Shown: positions 19,360 to 27,895 of the stretch, piece by piece
How positions within the stretch are numbered: the first letter of the stretch is position 1
How the letters are laid out: each line of letters begins with the position of its first letter
Assembly: GCA_021778805.1 (NCBI GenBank)
Contig: JAJYBV010000023.1
Coordinates: 1-41,103, forward strand
Length of the DNA stretch: 41,103 nt
Direction: 5' to 3'
Source of the DNA: Chloroflexota bacterium
Lineage (GTDB): Bacteria; Chloroflexota; Ktedonobacteria; Ktedonobacterales; JACDGC01
Program-made: the position numbers and the translations under genes
The notes under the pieces: generated by a model
Told to the model about the DNA's origin: nothing
The model's input: only the letters and a program-made list of their open reading frames with translations
The model's database searches: none

Positions 19360-20241
19360 TCAATGCGCGCTTTGTACCGCGTGTTCATCGCCATGGTCGT
19401 GGCCGGTAGTGGCCAGCGAAAGGAACACGAGTGTCAGCGCAGAGAATACAAACGCCTGAATAAAGCCGACAAACAATTCCAACGGGTAAAATACGGTAGC
19501 GCCTAACCCAGGAATTAATGTGCCCAGCACAATCAGCAGCACGTCGCCGGCAAACACGTTGCCAAACAACCGGAAACTGAATGAAATAATACGGGCAAAT
19601 TCGGCTACAATTTCCAGTATACCAACAAAAAAACTGATTGGATCTTTAAGGGTAAGATATTTCCCCAAATGGGCCTGCGGTCCAAGTATACGGAATCCAT
19701 AAATTTGCGTAACAATGACTGAAATCAACGCCAACGCAAGAGTAAAGTTTAAATCGCTAGACGCGGGGCGTATCCATGGAATCAATTTATTGGAGCTGGA
19801 GCCGATCAAAAATATCCCCGCCACGGGGTGCGCGCCGGGGGTAGGTGTGCCGATTGCGTCGAGACCGGGTATAATTTCGGTCCAGTTTGCAAATAATATA
19901 AATAGAAATATTGAGGAAATAAATGGCAGAAAACGTCGCCCCCATACGGGTCCGGCGACATCGCTGCAAAAGCCGAGCAGCAAATCTGCAAACCATTCAA
20001 CTAGATTTTGCAGACCTTTGGGAATAATGGACATTTTGCGGGTAGCAGGAATAAGGATGCCAAGGGTGATTGCCATACTTACCCAAGCGTTGATAAGGGT
20101 ATTGGTTACCGGAATCGGACCAATATAAAACAAAATGTTCGGATTGACATCAATTGCCGGTAATAGCCATAGGGGACCGCCGGCGTCGGCCAGCGTCATG
20201 GGGTGCGCGGCAAATAATGTATATAATGATGACCACAGCAC
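19360..20241 (-). CDS. atpB: Fo ATP synthase a subunit
   Basis: The static half-channel subunit, 293 residues with about six membrane helices. The essential arginine lies in RIISFSFRLFGNVFAGDVLL, and a second conserved block is FVGFIQAFVFSALTLVFL. The C-terminus is His/Asp-rich (GHDHGDEHAVQSAH), as in many a subunits. The chosen start is a GTG at 20241 with GGAGG eleven bases upstream; the next in-frame ATG (20199) lacks a ribosome binding site. It follows atpZ by 80 bases. Confidence 0.95.
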   Translation of the reverse strand: MLWSSLYTLFAAHPMTLADAGGPLWLLPAIDVNPNILFYIGPIPVTNTLINAWVSMAITLGILIPATRKMSIIPKGLQNLVEWFADLLLGFCSDVAGPVWGRRFLPFISSIFLFILFANWTEIIPGLDAIGTPTPGAHPVAGIFLIGSSSNKLIPWIRPASSDLNFTLALALISVIVTQIYGFRILGPQAHLGKYLTLKDPISFFVGILEIVAEFARIISFSFRLFGNVFAGDVLLIVLGTLIPGLGATVFYPLELFVGFIQAFVFSALTLVFLSLATTGHDHGDEHAVQSAH

Positions 20242-20321
20242 GGTACCATCATCCTCCGAGTAATTGGATGACTGCCGCGAACACCGGGGTTGACTTTCAT
20301 CAGCTTCTCTGGCGTTGATTT

Positions 20322-20561
20322 TTAGTTTTTCGGTAACTGCAAAACCGCACGGACCACGAGAACGACGCCAACAACCAGGCCAAGCAACAGCCCTAGTAAG
20401 GTCGCAAAAGGCGTCGAGTTATGAAAAATACTATCGATTTTTACACCAACCAACGCGCCTGCTACGAGCGGCGCGGCAATATAAAAACCTACCTGCCCAA
20501 CAAGCGCCAAAGTGGCGTAAAAACCTGATCGGCTGTTTTTGGTATTTGGTTGCTTATTCAT
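20322..20561 (-). CDS. AtpZ/AtpI-like small membrane protein
   Basis: The 79-residue protein has two membrane helices (about 15-42 and 52-73) and matches the ATPase_gene1 (AtpZ/AtpI) type by size, the GxxxG-containing helices (AGALVGVKIDSIF) and position as the first gene of an atp operon. Members assist c-ring assembly or magnesium/calcium transport; which applies here is unknown. It lies directly downstream of the best promoter seen in the window. Confidence 0.75.
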   Translation of the reverse strand: MNKQPNTKNSRSGFYATLALVGQVGFYIAAPLVAGALVGVKIDSIFHNSTPFATLLGLLLGLVVGVVLVVRAVLQLPKN

Positions 20562-20597
20562 GATGCTTTTTCATATGCCTCACATACACCTACAGCC

Positions 20598-20626
20598 AGT
20601 ATATCACTTATCTGGTATATCTTCAA
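20598..20626 (-). promoter_or_regulatory. Sigma70-type promoter of the atp operon
   Basis: On the minus strand TTGAAG (plus 20621-20626) and TATACT (plus 20598-20603) are separated by exactly 17 bases, about 37 bases upstream of the atpZ ATG. Between and over the boxes the word GATATAC occurs twice, 16 bases apart, a direct repeat that could be an operator. Confidence 0.6.
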
Positions 20627-20692
20627 ACAATCAGTACCGCTGAAACAGGAGTATATTTTCGTTTAATGAAACGTATTTTTTCTGGCCAAGCT

Positions 20693-21121
20693 TCAGGGAA
20701 GGAAAAAATGCAAAACCACGAGGAAAATAAATATGACTGCGGCCATAATTAATATAAATTGCAAATCTTTCAGCACATACGCATAATCTTCTGCGCGAAT
20801 TTCCGATCGCACTGTAGAAACACGCTTGCTCGCTGACCTTTGCGGCTGTGCGGCGCGCATGCTTCTGGCAGGCGGTTGCGCTACAGTTGTTGTATTTTGC
20901 AATGTATTTTTCTTCGCGGCAATCTGCGCTGCGGTTTTTTGCGCAGGGGTTACTGCCGATTTTACTGCGCTGCGTGGCGCAGCTATCACGGTTGCTTCAC
21001 CTAGATTTCCCGCTTCACTCGCGGTAGGCACTAAGGTTGGTCTTGTCGGTGTTTTTGTTGCAGCGCCGCTGCCTGTACGATTTACCGCAGCGAATTTTGC
21101 AGGATGGTGTTTCTTAGCCAT
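20693..21121 (-). CDS. Hypothetical protein with Ala/Thr-rich body and C-terminal membrane anchor
   Basis: The 142-residue protein begins MAKKHHPAKF at the ATG at 21121, which has a GGAGG eleven bases upstream; an ATG 14 codons earlier has no ribosome binding site. Residues about 10-105 are low-complexity and rich in Ala, Thr, Pro and basic residues. A conserved-looking patch, EDYAYVLKDLQFILIM, leads into a single C-terminal membrane helix ending VLHFFLP. This is a tail-anchored layout with a basic cytoplasmic domain. I do not recognise the family. It shares the intergenic region with the divergent purD and lies upstream of the atp operon on the same strand. Confidence 0.6.
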   Translation of the reverse strand: MAKKHHPAKFAAVNRTGSGAATKTPTRPTLVPTASEAGNLGEATVIAAPRSAVKSAVTPAQKTAAQIAAKKNTLQNTTTVAQPPARSMRAAQPQRSASKRVSTVRSEIRAEDYAYVLKDLQFILIMAAVIFIFLVVLHFFLP

Positions 21122-21234
21122 GCTGTTTACTGCCTCCAGTAAGGCGTTTTCTACGAATTTCATGATATGATGTAGTAGTTACAATATATCTCATTCATAC
21201 ATTTTGCGCAAGCAAAGGGGACTGAAAGTTAGTC

Positions 21235-22515
21235 ATGCGTATATTAATTATCGGATCCGGAGCCAGAGAACACACATTCTGCTGGGCGTTAGCGCATTCT
21301 GCCCAACAACCGGAACTATTTTGTTTGCCCGGAAACGCCGGCATTGCGAAAATTGCCCGGCAGGTTCCGCTCAACGCCGCCGACAGCGCCGCTTGCGCAC
21401 AGTGGGCTATAGATAACGCCATTGATGTTACTGTTGTTGGTCCGGAAGAACCGCTTGCCCATGGCTTTGCAGATACTTTTCGCGCCGCCGGGCTGCGATG
21501 CTTGGGTCCCTCAAAATCTGCGGCCCAAATTGAAAGCAGTAAAGTATGGGCCAAAGAATTTATGCTGCGCAACAACATTCCTACTGCTCCCGCGTTCTTG
21601 GTCAATCGGCAGACATTACCCAGCGCAATAAAAAAACTGCAAAGCCTGGAACAGGTGTACCCCGTTGCTGTAAAAGCTGATGGACTGGCCGCAGGAAAAG
21701 GAGTTGTTATTGCCGCCAACGCCGATGAAGCTGTCGACGCGCTGCGCGCTATGATTGAAGAGGACCGCTTTGGCTCTGCCGGCGCTATGGTTTTAGTTGA
21801 ATCGTTTTTACACGGCCGCGAAGTTTCAGTATTTGCTATATCGGATGGATCTTCTTTTAAATTGTTAGGCGCCGCCTGCGACCATAAACGGGCTTTTGAT
21901 CATGATGATGGCCCCAATACCGGTGGCATGGGCGCCTATTCTCCTCCGGAATGGCTGCCCGAATCGATGCTTCAGCGCATTGAAAAAACCATCATTGCGC
22001 CTGTTATTATGGCGATGGCGCAAGAAAACAATCCCTTTAAGGGATTTTTATTTGCCGGCCTGATGATTACCGATGACGGCCCCAAAGTGATTGAGTTTAA
22101 TGCGCGCATGGGTGACCCGGAAACTCAGGTTATTTTACCACGTATTGTGCAACCCGATTTTGCGGATTTATGCGTAGCGGCCGCCGAGGAAAGATTATTC
22201 ATGCTTCCCGATATCCAATTTAGCAATCAAGCGGCATGCGGTGTGGTCATTGCCGCGCAGAATTATCCCGAATCCGGGGTTACAGACGCGCCGATTGCAG
22301 GTTTGGATGTTTTGCCTGCTGATGTGCTGCTGTTTCACGCCGGTGTGCGCAAAAACGCTGCCGGTGAGCTGACTGCCCACGGAGGTCGCATTCTTACGAT
22401 GGTTGGTATGGGCGATGATGTCGCCGCAGCGCGCAATCATGTCTACGCTAATATAAACGCGGTTTCTTTTGCCGGGAGCCGATATCGCACAGATATCGGC
22501 AAAAACAGCAACTAA
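21235..22515 (+). CDS. purD: Phosphoribosylamine--glycine ligase
   Basis: PurD makes GAR from phosphoribosylamine, glycine and ATP in purine synthesis. The 426-residue ATP-grasp protein starts MRILIIGSGAREHTFCWALA and has VGPEEPLAHGFADTFR, VAVKADGLAAGKGV, CDHKRAFDHDDGPNTGGMGAYSP, and ARMGDPETQVILPR, all standard. Length is normal and no residue appears missing. The ATG follows AGGGGA about 13 bases upstream. No other pur gene is in the window. Confidence 0.97.
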   Translation: MRILIIGSGAREHTFCWALAHSAQQPELFCLPGNAGIAKIARQVPLNAADSAACAQWAIDNAIDVTVVGPEEPLAHGFADTFRAAGLRCLGPSKSAAQIESSKVWAKEFMLRNNIPTAPAFLVNRQTLPSAIKKLQSLEQVYPVAVKADGLAAGKGVVIAANADEAVDALRAMIEEDRFGSAGAMVLVESFLHGREVSVFAISDGSSFKLLGAACDHKRAFDHDDGPNTGGMGAYSPPEWLPESMLQRIEKTIIAPVIMAMAQENNPFKGFLFAGLMITDDGPKVIEFNARMGDPETQVILPRIVQPDFADLCVAAAEERLFMLPDIQFSNQAACGVVIAAQNYPESGVTDAPIAGLDVLPADVLLFHAGVRKNAAGELTAHGGRILTMVGMGDDVAAARNHVYANINAVSFAGSRYRTDIGKNSN

Positions 22516-22561
22516 CGCGCGGTACGCATGGGTGGAGGTGGGGAAACAAGCCACACGATTA

Positions 22562-22594
22562 TGGTCTTTGATATTTTAATCAGGATAAAGACCA
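22562..22594 (+). terminator. Weak terminator-like hairpin after purD
   Basis: TGGTCTTT (22562-22569) pairs with AAAGACCA (22587-22594) around a 17-base loop, 46 bases after the purD stop. No clear T-run follows, so confidence is low. Just before it, 22535-22556 carries an inverted copy of the head motif (GTGGCTTGTTTCC in reverse) of the dispersed repeat family. Confidence 0.3.
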
Positions 22595-22649
22595 ACATAA
22601 TGGAGTATATTGAGTGTCCCATAGTTCCTGTTGTTGAACAAACACTGCA

Positions 22650-22810
22650 CGGTCACACATGAGGCCATGCAATCCGGTAGGGGCGACCCTTGCGGTCGCC
22701 CTTGCTGCTCGGCTACCAATATTTCCCATCGGAAAATAAAATAAAAAGATATTTTTGGGGACACCCCAAACCCCGCGCAAGGGGCTACCGCCCCTTACGT
22801 ATCCCTGGGT
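22650..22810 (+). repeat. Dispersed intergenic repeat, type B copy 1
   Basis: This copy is about 160 bases long and closely matches 36565-36722. The left part has a perfect hairpin, GGGCGACC (22681-22688) with GGTCGCCC (22694-22701). The right part is the family core of alternating G4 and C4 runs (22752-22805: GGGG-CCCC-CCCC-GGGG-CCCC) ending in TTACGTATCCC. It lies between the convergent purD and DinB genes. The rest of 22516-22915 holds no gene. Confidence 0.85.
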
Positions 22811-22915
22811 TATTGTGTTTGTTCTTATAATTGGAGATATTATTACTGAGACTGTGTAAAGTGAACGATATTAGGTATATAGAAATTTTCAGAATTTCTC
22901 CTCATCTCTCATACA

Positions 22916-23392
22916 CTATTTCAATGCATCGTTGTATGACCAGCCATCAAGATCAACCGGCGTGATACCTTGATGGCTTAGCAATGTAGCTATTTGCGAG
23001 CGATGATCAATTCCATGATTGATAACCTGGATAAGAACATTCATAGCTGGAACATCGTATGTACCATTATCAAGGCGCAAAATACGATCATGATCATTTT
23101 GTGCTGCAACAGTGATCAGCATTTCACCTGAAAGTGTAGCCCGGCGCCGCAAATCTTCAAATCCGGGGAAATCAGCCTGATAATCAAGTTGGGGAAGAGG
23201 GAAACTGCCGGTTAATGCCCTTACATATCCCGCTTCTGATCCAATTAAATGCATAACGGTTGCACGAATATTACCGAAAACGCCATTCAGCGTGGCATCC
23301 AATTGAACATCGGATAGTTGAACGCATTGATCTAGCAATCGCAAGTTTGCCCAGAGGTTATATTTGAAGAAATCAGAAAGTCCGGCTGCCAT
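22916..23392 (-). CDS. DinB-family putative metal-dependent protein
   Basis: The 158-residue protein has the four-helix DinB layout: FFKYNLWANLRLLDQ in the first helix, H48 in VMHLIGSEAGYV, and H126/H130 in NHGIDHRSQIATLL. The three histidines in this pattern bind a metal in the family. Members range from thiol transferases to uncharacterised stress proteins, so no specific reaction is assigned. The start at 23392 has AGGAG nine bases upstream; a start 11 codons earlier is less likely. It is convergent with purD. Confidence 0.88.
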   Translation of the reverse strand: MAAGLSDFFKYNLWANLRLLDQCVQLSDVQLDATLNGVFGNIRATVMHLIGSEAGYVRALTGSFPLPQLDYQADFPGFEDLRRRATLSGEMLITVAAQNDHDRILRLDNGTYDVPAMNVLIQVINHGIDHRSQIATLLSHQGITPVDLDGWSYNDALK

Positions 23393-23476
23393 TGTTACAT
23401 TCTCCTTAATAAAAATAACTCGCATTAAGCGAATCGTTCAGATTATAGCAAATCATGCGGAATTTTTAAAAGGCAA

Positions 23477-23601
23477 AAGCATAACTCCACACTGAAACCA
23501 AGCTTATTCAATAGACATATTGCTGCAATTTGCCATGACTATCATCTGATTGGAAACAATACACTGTGAATAGCCAGCGCTATATCAATGGAGTTATGCT
23601 T
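23477..23601. repeat. 13-bp inverted repeat bounding a 125-base element
   Basis: AAGCATAACTCCA (23477-23489) is repeated in exact inverse (23589-23601), 99 bases apart. T-rich sequence follows on both outer sides. It lies in the gap between two minus-strand genes. It could be a long-loop terminator, a small RNA or a miniature mobile element; no target duplication is visible. Confidence 0.55.
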
Positions 23602-23674
23602 CTTCTGTTTTTTGCGATACGTTGGTCTATGGCCTTCATATGTTGCTAAAGTCCATTACCCCGAAAAACACACC

Positions 23675-24334
23675 TTAGGCGCGCTTTTCCATGAATAAAC
23701 CTGCCGCAAATATACCAAAGAATAATGGAATTGGCAGATACAGCCAAAAAGTAAGCGCCGATACCATAGAGCCGGAACCAATTCCCCAGAAAAATTGCAG
23801 CACATCATGCGTCAGCAGCCAAACGCCCAAAGCTAGCGGAGCCGCGCGCCATACAGTCAATTTGCCGCTGCGCAAATACAAAGCCGCGCCGAAAATAAGC
23901 GTTACTGCCACTGCTATTTGTACGCCAGGGATCATAATAATAAAAGGATTTTCCGCAAAAATATGGGTATTTGTGACGCTGAATTGAAACGGAAAATCTG
24001 TTATCTTCAAATAACCAATATTCAATACCGCTTGGTGATAATAGAACATATATAGGCTATAAGAAAACAACGACAACCCAAACAGTAATTTACTGCTTTT
24101 TGATGGAGCCGTAACTATCAGGCAGAGAAAACCAAAAACAAACCCGATATCTCCTAACAAAAATAGTGATTCGCTTGTTTGCAGATTCATCAATGTATAG
24201 CCCCAAAAAGTTAAAACACCCACAGCAAATATCTGTGCAGCCGCGCCAGCCAACGCTAACACACCCAGCAACTTAACGGCCAGCTGCCACGATATTTTTT
24301 CATTTTCGGTAGAGATTGAGGTGATTTCAATCAT
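23675..24334 (-). CDS. Hypothetical multi-pass membrane protein
   Basis: The 219-residue protein has about six hydrophobic segments, with a short polar N-terminus (MIEITSISTENEKISWQ). Features include LLGDIGFVFGFLCLIV, YMFYYHQAVLNIGYL and a C-terminal FFGIFAAGLFMEKRA. I do not recognise the family and see no catalytic or ligand motif. The start ATG at 24334 is the first in frame. The gene is divergent from the large helicase gene, with a type A repeat copy in between. Confidence 0.65.
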   Translation of the reverse strand: MIEITSISTENEKISWQLAVKLLGVLALAGAAAQIFAVGVLTFWGYTLMNLQTSESLFLLGDIGFVFGFLCLIVTAPSKSSKLLFGLSLFSYSLYMFYYHQAVLNIGYLKITDFPFQFSVTNTHIFAENPFIIMIPGVQIAVAVTLIFGAALYLRSGKLTVWRAAPLALGVWLLTHDVLQFFWGIGSGSMVSALTFWLYLPIPLFFGIFAAGLFMEKRA

Positions 24335-24360
24335 ACGGCAATGTCCTTTTTCATTTGTAA

Positions 24361-24556
24361 AATATTGTAATTATTTAGAAAGGTAAAGCAAGGAATGGCT
24401 CTTCCAACAACGCATGAGCCGGCCACATATGCCGGGGATTCGCAAGGGGCGGACGCCTTTTGCGCGGGGTTTGGGGTGTCCCCACATACATTTTTTATAT
24501 AAAAATGAAACACCGCGCGGCCATAATATGGGTAGATGGGAGGAAACAAGCCACAT
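24361..24556 (-). repeat. Dispersed intergenic repeat, type A copy
   Basis: Read on the minus strand it begins GTGGCTTGTTTCCTCCC, contains the G4/C4-run core (plus 24431-24500), then TGTGGCCGG and TTGTTGGAAG, and ends CTTTACCTTT ... ATTACAATATT. The same order of blocks is seen at 29243-29633. The core is flanked by the divergent membrane protein and helicase genes. The ATG at 24536 inside this element opens a false N-terminal extension of the helicase. Confidence 0.85.
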
Positions 24557-24736
24557 GTTTCATCATGTGGTGTTCCTCTTTGCGGATCTTGTCAATATCC
24601 CCTGAGTAGTTACCATATTTTAAAAATATACAGCCAAACTACCTGGTTATGGCCGATCGTTGTACGCCTTGTCAGAGATATGATAGCATATACTGTGCAT
24701 AGGTTGCACATGTTATGTTTTGGGAGGTCACGGTAT

Positions 24737-27700
24737 ATGGCGCAGCTCGACGCCCAACAAAGCGCGAATTTTGCGAATGACTCCGGCTCATTAGCGTCTT
24801 CGCAGAATTTCACTGAGGGGAAAAAAACATCTGAAGTTTTTGCGCGGGTGGCGCGATATTTCCACGATTGTTTTGCCGCAGACGCCCGCGGCGGGGTTTT
24901 AAAAGATATTTTTGAGCAGACCGAATATCGTGTTTTTGCCTCCGGCAATGAGCAATTGCTTTCCGGCGTAGCAGTGAAAATGGCAACACCTGTAAAAACC
25001 GGCATAGAAGCGCAAAACGCCGCAGATATGAACCGCCGGGAACGCTTTTTAATTTATGGCTCCATTTTTTTAACCGGAAAAGCCCAAGCCCGCGGCCGCG
25101 GCGCCGGGGAACGCTTTTGCGCGCCGCTGCTGTACTACCCCGCACATATTGATATCGATGGCGGCAAGGCGTTTGTTTCGGTTTCTCTTGAAGAACAATA
25201 CATAAATTTTCCCTTGCTTTCCACCTTTATAGAAGCTGAAAGCGACGAACAAGCGCAAGCCTACGCCGAGGCTATTTTAGCGCAGTTCCCCAGCGCGCCG
25301 TTTTCCGATAACGCGCTGACTGAATTGGCAGATTTGGTTGCGGAACTCATCCCCGATTTAGACACATCTGTTCTTAGTGAATACCCAGCGCTGCGCAGTG
25401 AAGAAAATCTGCGCGAGCTATCCGGCGGTTCGCTGAAATTAGTTCCCGCGTCGGCGGTTATGCTTGCCGCCAGACCATCCGAAGCCAAAGGTGTGCTTAC
25501 TGAATTGCAGGCGCTGGGGCAGCATGGCGCTGTTTCCACACCGCTGCAAGCAATATTTGAACCCGATGTAGTCCACACACCCAACGTTGAAGGCGATCCA
25601 TCTTCCGTTTTTGTTTCCGCAGAGCTGAGTTTAGCGCAGCAAAATATTATACACCGAGCACAGTTCCGGCCGCTGACGCTGGTTATTGGGCCGCCAGGAA
25701 CCGGCAAATCGTTTACCACCGCGCAATTAGTGCTGGATACCGTTGCGCGCGGCAAAACCGTCCTTATCACATCAAAAATGAATAAAGCGGTAGATGTGGT
25801 TATTGATAAATTACAGCCGTACCTAGGCAGCCAAACTTTCATACTGCGCGGCGGAGACCGCAGTCATCGAGAAGAAATGCGCGCTTGGCTGAATGGGCTG
25901 CTTACCAACACCGGGCCGCAAGGCGCTCCACAAGCCGCCAGACCCGGCGAAATTGCTATGCTGGAAGATCGCTTGACGGCGTTAGACCGCGAATTAAGCG
26001 ACAGCAAACGGCAAATTTCCGCAACCCTTACATTTGAATCGGATTGGACGGAAGCGCAAGAGGAATTAAAAGCCATCCATACCCCGGTTTACGCAACACA
26101 ATTTGCGCAGGAAATCGGCCCGGATGAATTGTTGCGCCGCTTTCAAGAAGCGCGCCGGCTGGAAGCTTCTACTACACCAATTTTGGGCTGGGCCGCGCGG
26201 CAAAGAGGCCAGCAGCAGCTTGCCGCGCTGTGCGAAACGCTGGATATCCCCATTGCGCAATGCGAAAGCATTCCCGCTATCGCCGAACGCGAACGCATAC
26301 GCCTGCGCATTCAGTCGTTTGAACGGGCAATTGCCGGCGTTGGCGATATTAACGCGCTGTTTACCACCTATGCGCGCTTACGCGAAGACCGAGGCAAATT
26401 GGTTGCCGAATTGCTTTCCATCCGCCGGCGCGACGCTTTAGCGCAAGCCTTGCGGCACGATCGCCGAGCTTTAGCCGCGTTTCTTACCGCATTAAACGCA
26501 AAATCCGACGCCGCACAAGACGCCATCTTCCGCGAAATGAATTTTGATTCGCTGCTGCGTACATTTCCAATTTGGGCCGTTACCAATCAACATATTGCCG
26601 ATTTTTTACCTTTGGCGCCCGAAATGTTCGATCTCGTTATTATCGATGAAGCTTCGCAATGCGATATCGCCAGCGCGCTGCCGCTTTTATACCGCGCCGG
26701 CCGCGCTGTGGTGTGCGGCGATCCCAAACAATTGCGGCATTTGTCATTTTTGCGCGAAGATCGGCAGCGGGGCATCGCCACTCAGCACGGCCTTACCGCA
26801 ATTGAACGCGAACAATGGAATTACCGCACACATAGTTTGCTCGACGCCGTAAACCAATCGCTTCCCACACAAGACGATGTTTCTCTGCTGGATGAGCACT
26901 ACCGCAGTTTGCCGCAAATCATCGAATTCAGCAACGAGCGTTTTTATGGCGGCAGCCTGCGAGTGATGACGCGACGCCCCGACACGATCGGCGCGCGCAG
27001 CCTGGAATTGAAAAAAGTAAACGGCAAACGCCGCAAAGAAGGCTTTAACGCCGAAGAAGCCGACGCAATCCTAAAGGAAATCGATAAAATTGCTAAAGCC
27101 GAACAAAAACGCGACACGCGCAGCAAATCTTCCATCGGCATTTTATCGCCATACCGTGATCAAATAACCTACTTAAATAAGCAATTAGCGGCAAAATTAA
27201 AGCCGCGCACTTTGCAAGAACACCAAATTGCTATCGGAACCGCGCACACTTTCCAAGGCGACGAACGCGATATTATGATGCTGAGCTTTGTGGCAGACCC
27301 CACATCGCACCACGCAACGATAACATTTTTAAATCAGGAAAATCTTTTCAATGTAGCCGTTACACGCGCCAGACAGCGGCAAATTATCTTTACATCGCTG
27401 GATATGAAAGCGCTGCCGGCGCGTCACTTGGTTTCAGATTATTTGCGCTATGCCCAAAATTGTTTGGAAGACTCGGCAGACGCAACAGAGCAAAACGCAG
27501 AAGGTTTTATTGGCGAATTAGCGGAAACCCTGCGCCAACTTGGCTACTCCATTCGGCAAGATTATCCCGTAGCAGGGTTTACCATTCCGTTAGTAGTTTC
27601 AAATAACTCCGCTACGATGGCGCTGGAATGCGACGGATTGAAACGCCAGCGCAATTTTGCTGAAAGTATCGATCCCGTGGCGCGGCAAAGTATTTTAGAG

Positions 27701-27805
27701 CGCGCAGGCTGGCGCACACACCGCATCTCCTTTCGCCGATGGATGGAAGATAAAGCAGGCTGCGCCGCGGAAATTAGCGAAATTCTGGGCATTGGCAGCC
27801 AATAG
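24737..27805 (+). CDS. Superfamily 1 helicase with C-terminal nuclease-like domain
   Basis: The 1022-residue protein has an N-terminal region of about 300 residues that I do not recognise, then an Upf1-like SF1 motor: Walker A GPPGTGKSFTTAQL (318-331), a long helical insertion (about 390-600), Walker B DLVIIDEASQCD (632-643), VVCGDPKQLRHL, LDEHYRSLPQI, GTAHTFQGDERDI and NVAVTRARQRQ. The last 100 residues (from 924) resemble the MTES_1575/Vsr-type nuclease fold: ALECDG with E964 and RQSILERAGWRTHRI. The expected first catalytic Asp of this fold seems replaced (IPLVV where relatives have IDLxV). The start at 24737 has GGGAGG nine bases upstream; a start 67 codons earlier lies in repeat DNA. Such proteins occur in DNA repair and phage defence; the role here is unproven. 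Confidence 0.85.
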   Translation: MAQLDAQQSANFANDSGSLASSQNFTEGKKTSEVFARVARYFHDCFAADARGGVLKDIFEQTEYRVFASGNEQLLSGVAVKMATPVKTGIEAQNAADMNRRERFLIYGSIFLTGKAQARGRGAGERFCAPLLYYPAHIDIDGGKAFVSVSLEEQYINFPLLSTFIEAESDEQAQAYAEAILAQFPSAPFSDNALTELADLVAELIPDLDTSVLSEYPALRSEENLRELSGGSLKLVPASAVMLAARPSEAKGVLTELQALGQHGAVSTPLQAIFEPDVVHTPNVEGDPSSVFVSAELSLAQQNIIHRAQFRPLTLVIGPPGTGKSFTTAQLVLDTVARGKTVLITSKMNKAVDVVIDKLQPYLGSQTFILRGGDRSHREEMRAWLNGLLTNTGPQGAPQAARPGEIAMLEDRLTALDRELSDSKRQISATLTFESDWTEAQEELKAIHTPVYATQFAQEIGPDELLRRFQEARRLEASTTPILGWAARQRGQQQLAALCETLDIPIAQCESIPAIAERERIRLRIQSFERAIAGVGDINALFTTYARLREDRGKLVAELLSIRRRDALAQALRHDRRALAAFLTALNAKSDAAQDAIFREMNFDSLLRTFPIWAVTNQHIADFLPLAPEMFDLVIIDEASQCDIASALPLLYRAGRAVVCGDPKQLRHLSFLREDRQRGIATQHGLTAIEREQWNYRTHSLLDAVNQSLPTQDDVSLLDEHYRSLPQIIEFSNERFYGGSLRVMTRRPDTIGARSLELKKVNGKRRKEGFNAEEADAILKEIDKIAKAEQKRDTRSKSSIGILSPYRDQITYLNKQLAAKLKPRTLQEHQIAIGTAHTFQGDERDIMMLSFVADPTSHHATITFLNQENLFNVAVTRARQRQIIFTSLDMKALPARHLVSDYLRYAQNCLEDSADATEQNAEGFIGELAETLRQLGYSIRQDYPVAGFTIPLVVSNNSATMALECDGLKRQRNFAESIDPVARQSILERAGWRTHRISFRRWMEDKAGCAAEISEILGIGSQ

Positions 27806-27809
27806 CAGC

Positions 27810-27841
27810 CCATAGATCGCCACATTGCCGGCGATCTATGG
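27810..27841 (+). terminator. Strong hairpin after the helicase gene
   Basis: CCATAGATCGCC (27810-27821) pairs perfectly with GGCGATCTATGG (27830-27841), a 12-bp stem with an 8-base loop, five bases after the stop. No T-run follows, so it may be a hairpin-only terminator or a 3' stabiliser. The remaining gap to 28154 holds a degenerate repeat fragment and no visible gene. Confidence 0.5.
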
Positions 27842-27865
27842 CAAACAAGATGGCCAGCGCGCATA

Positions 27866-27895
27866 AAAAATTTTTTGGGATATCCCATCACTCCC
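27866..27895 (+). repeat. Degenerate fragment of the dispersed repeat core
   Basis: TTTTTTGGGATATCCCA followed by CTCCC resembles the left half of the family core (TTTTTGGGGACACCCCA ...), but the right half is missing. Weak call based on this half only. Confidence 0.35.

Noticed and set aside
22580-22780. Two similar hypothetical proteins on the minus strand here and at 36438-36784
   Set aside because: Their likeness (both contain ATARVAPTGLH) comes from the shared DNA repeat. They have no ribosome binding site and end differently.
24536-24736. 67-residue N-terminal extension of the helicase
   Set aside because: It lies partly in a type A repeat copy, has no family-like sequence, and a much better ribosome binding site precedes the ATG at 24737.
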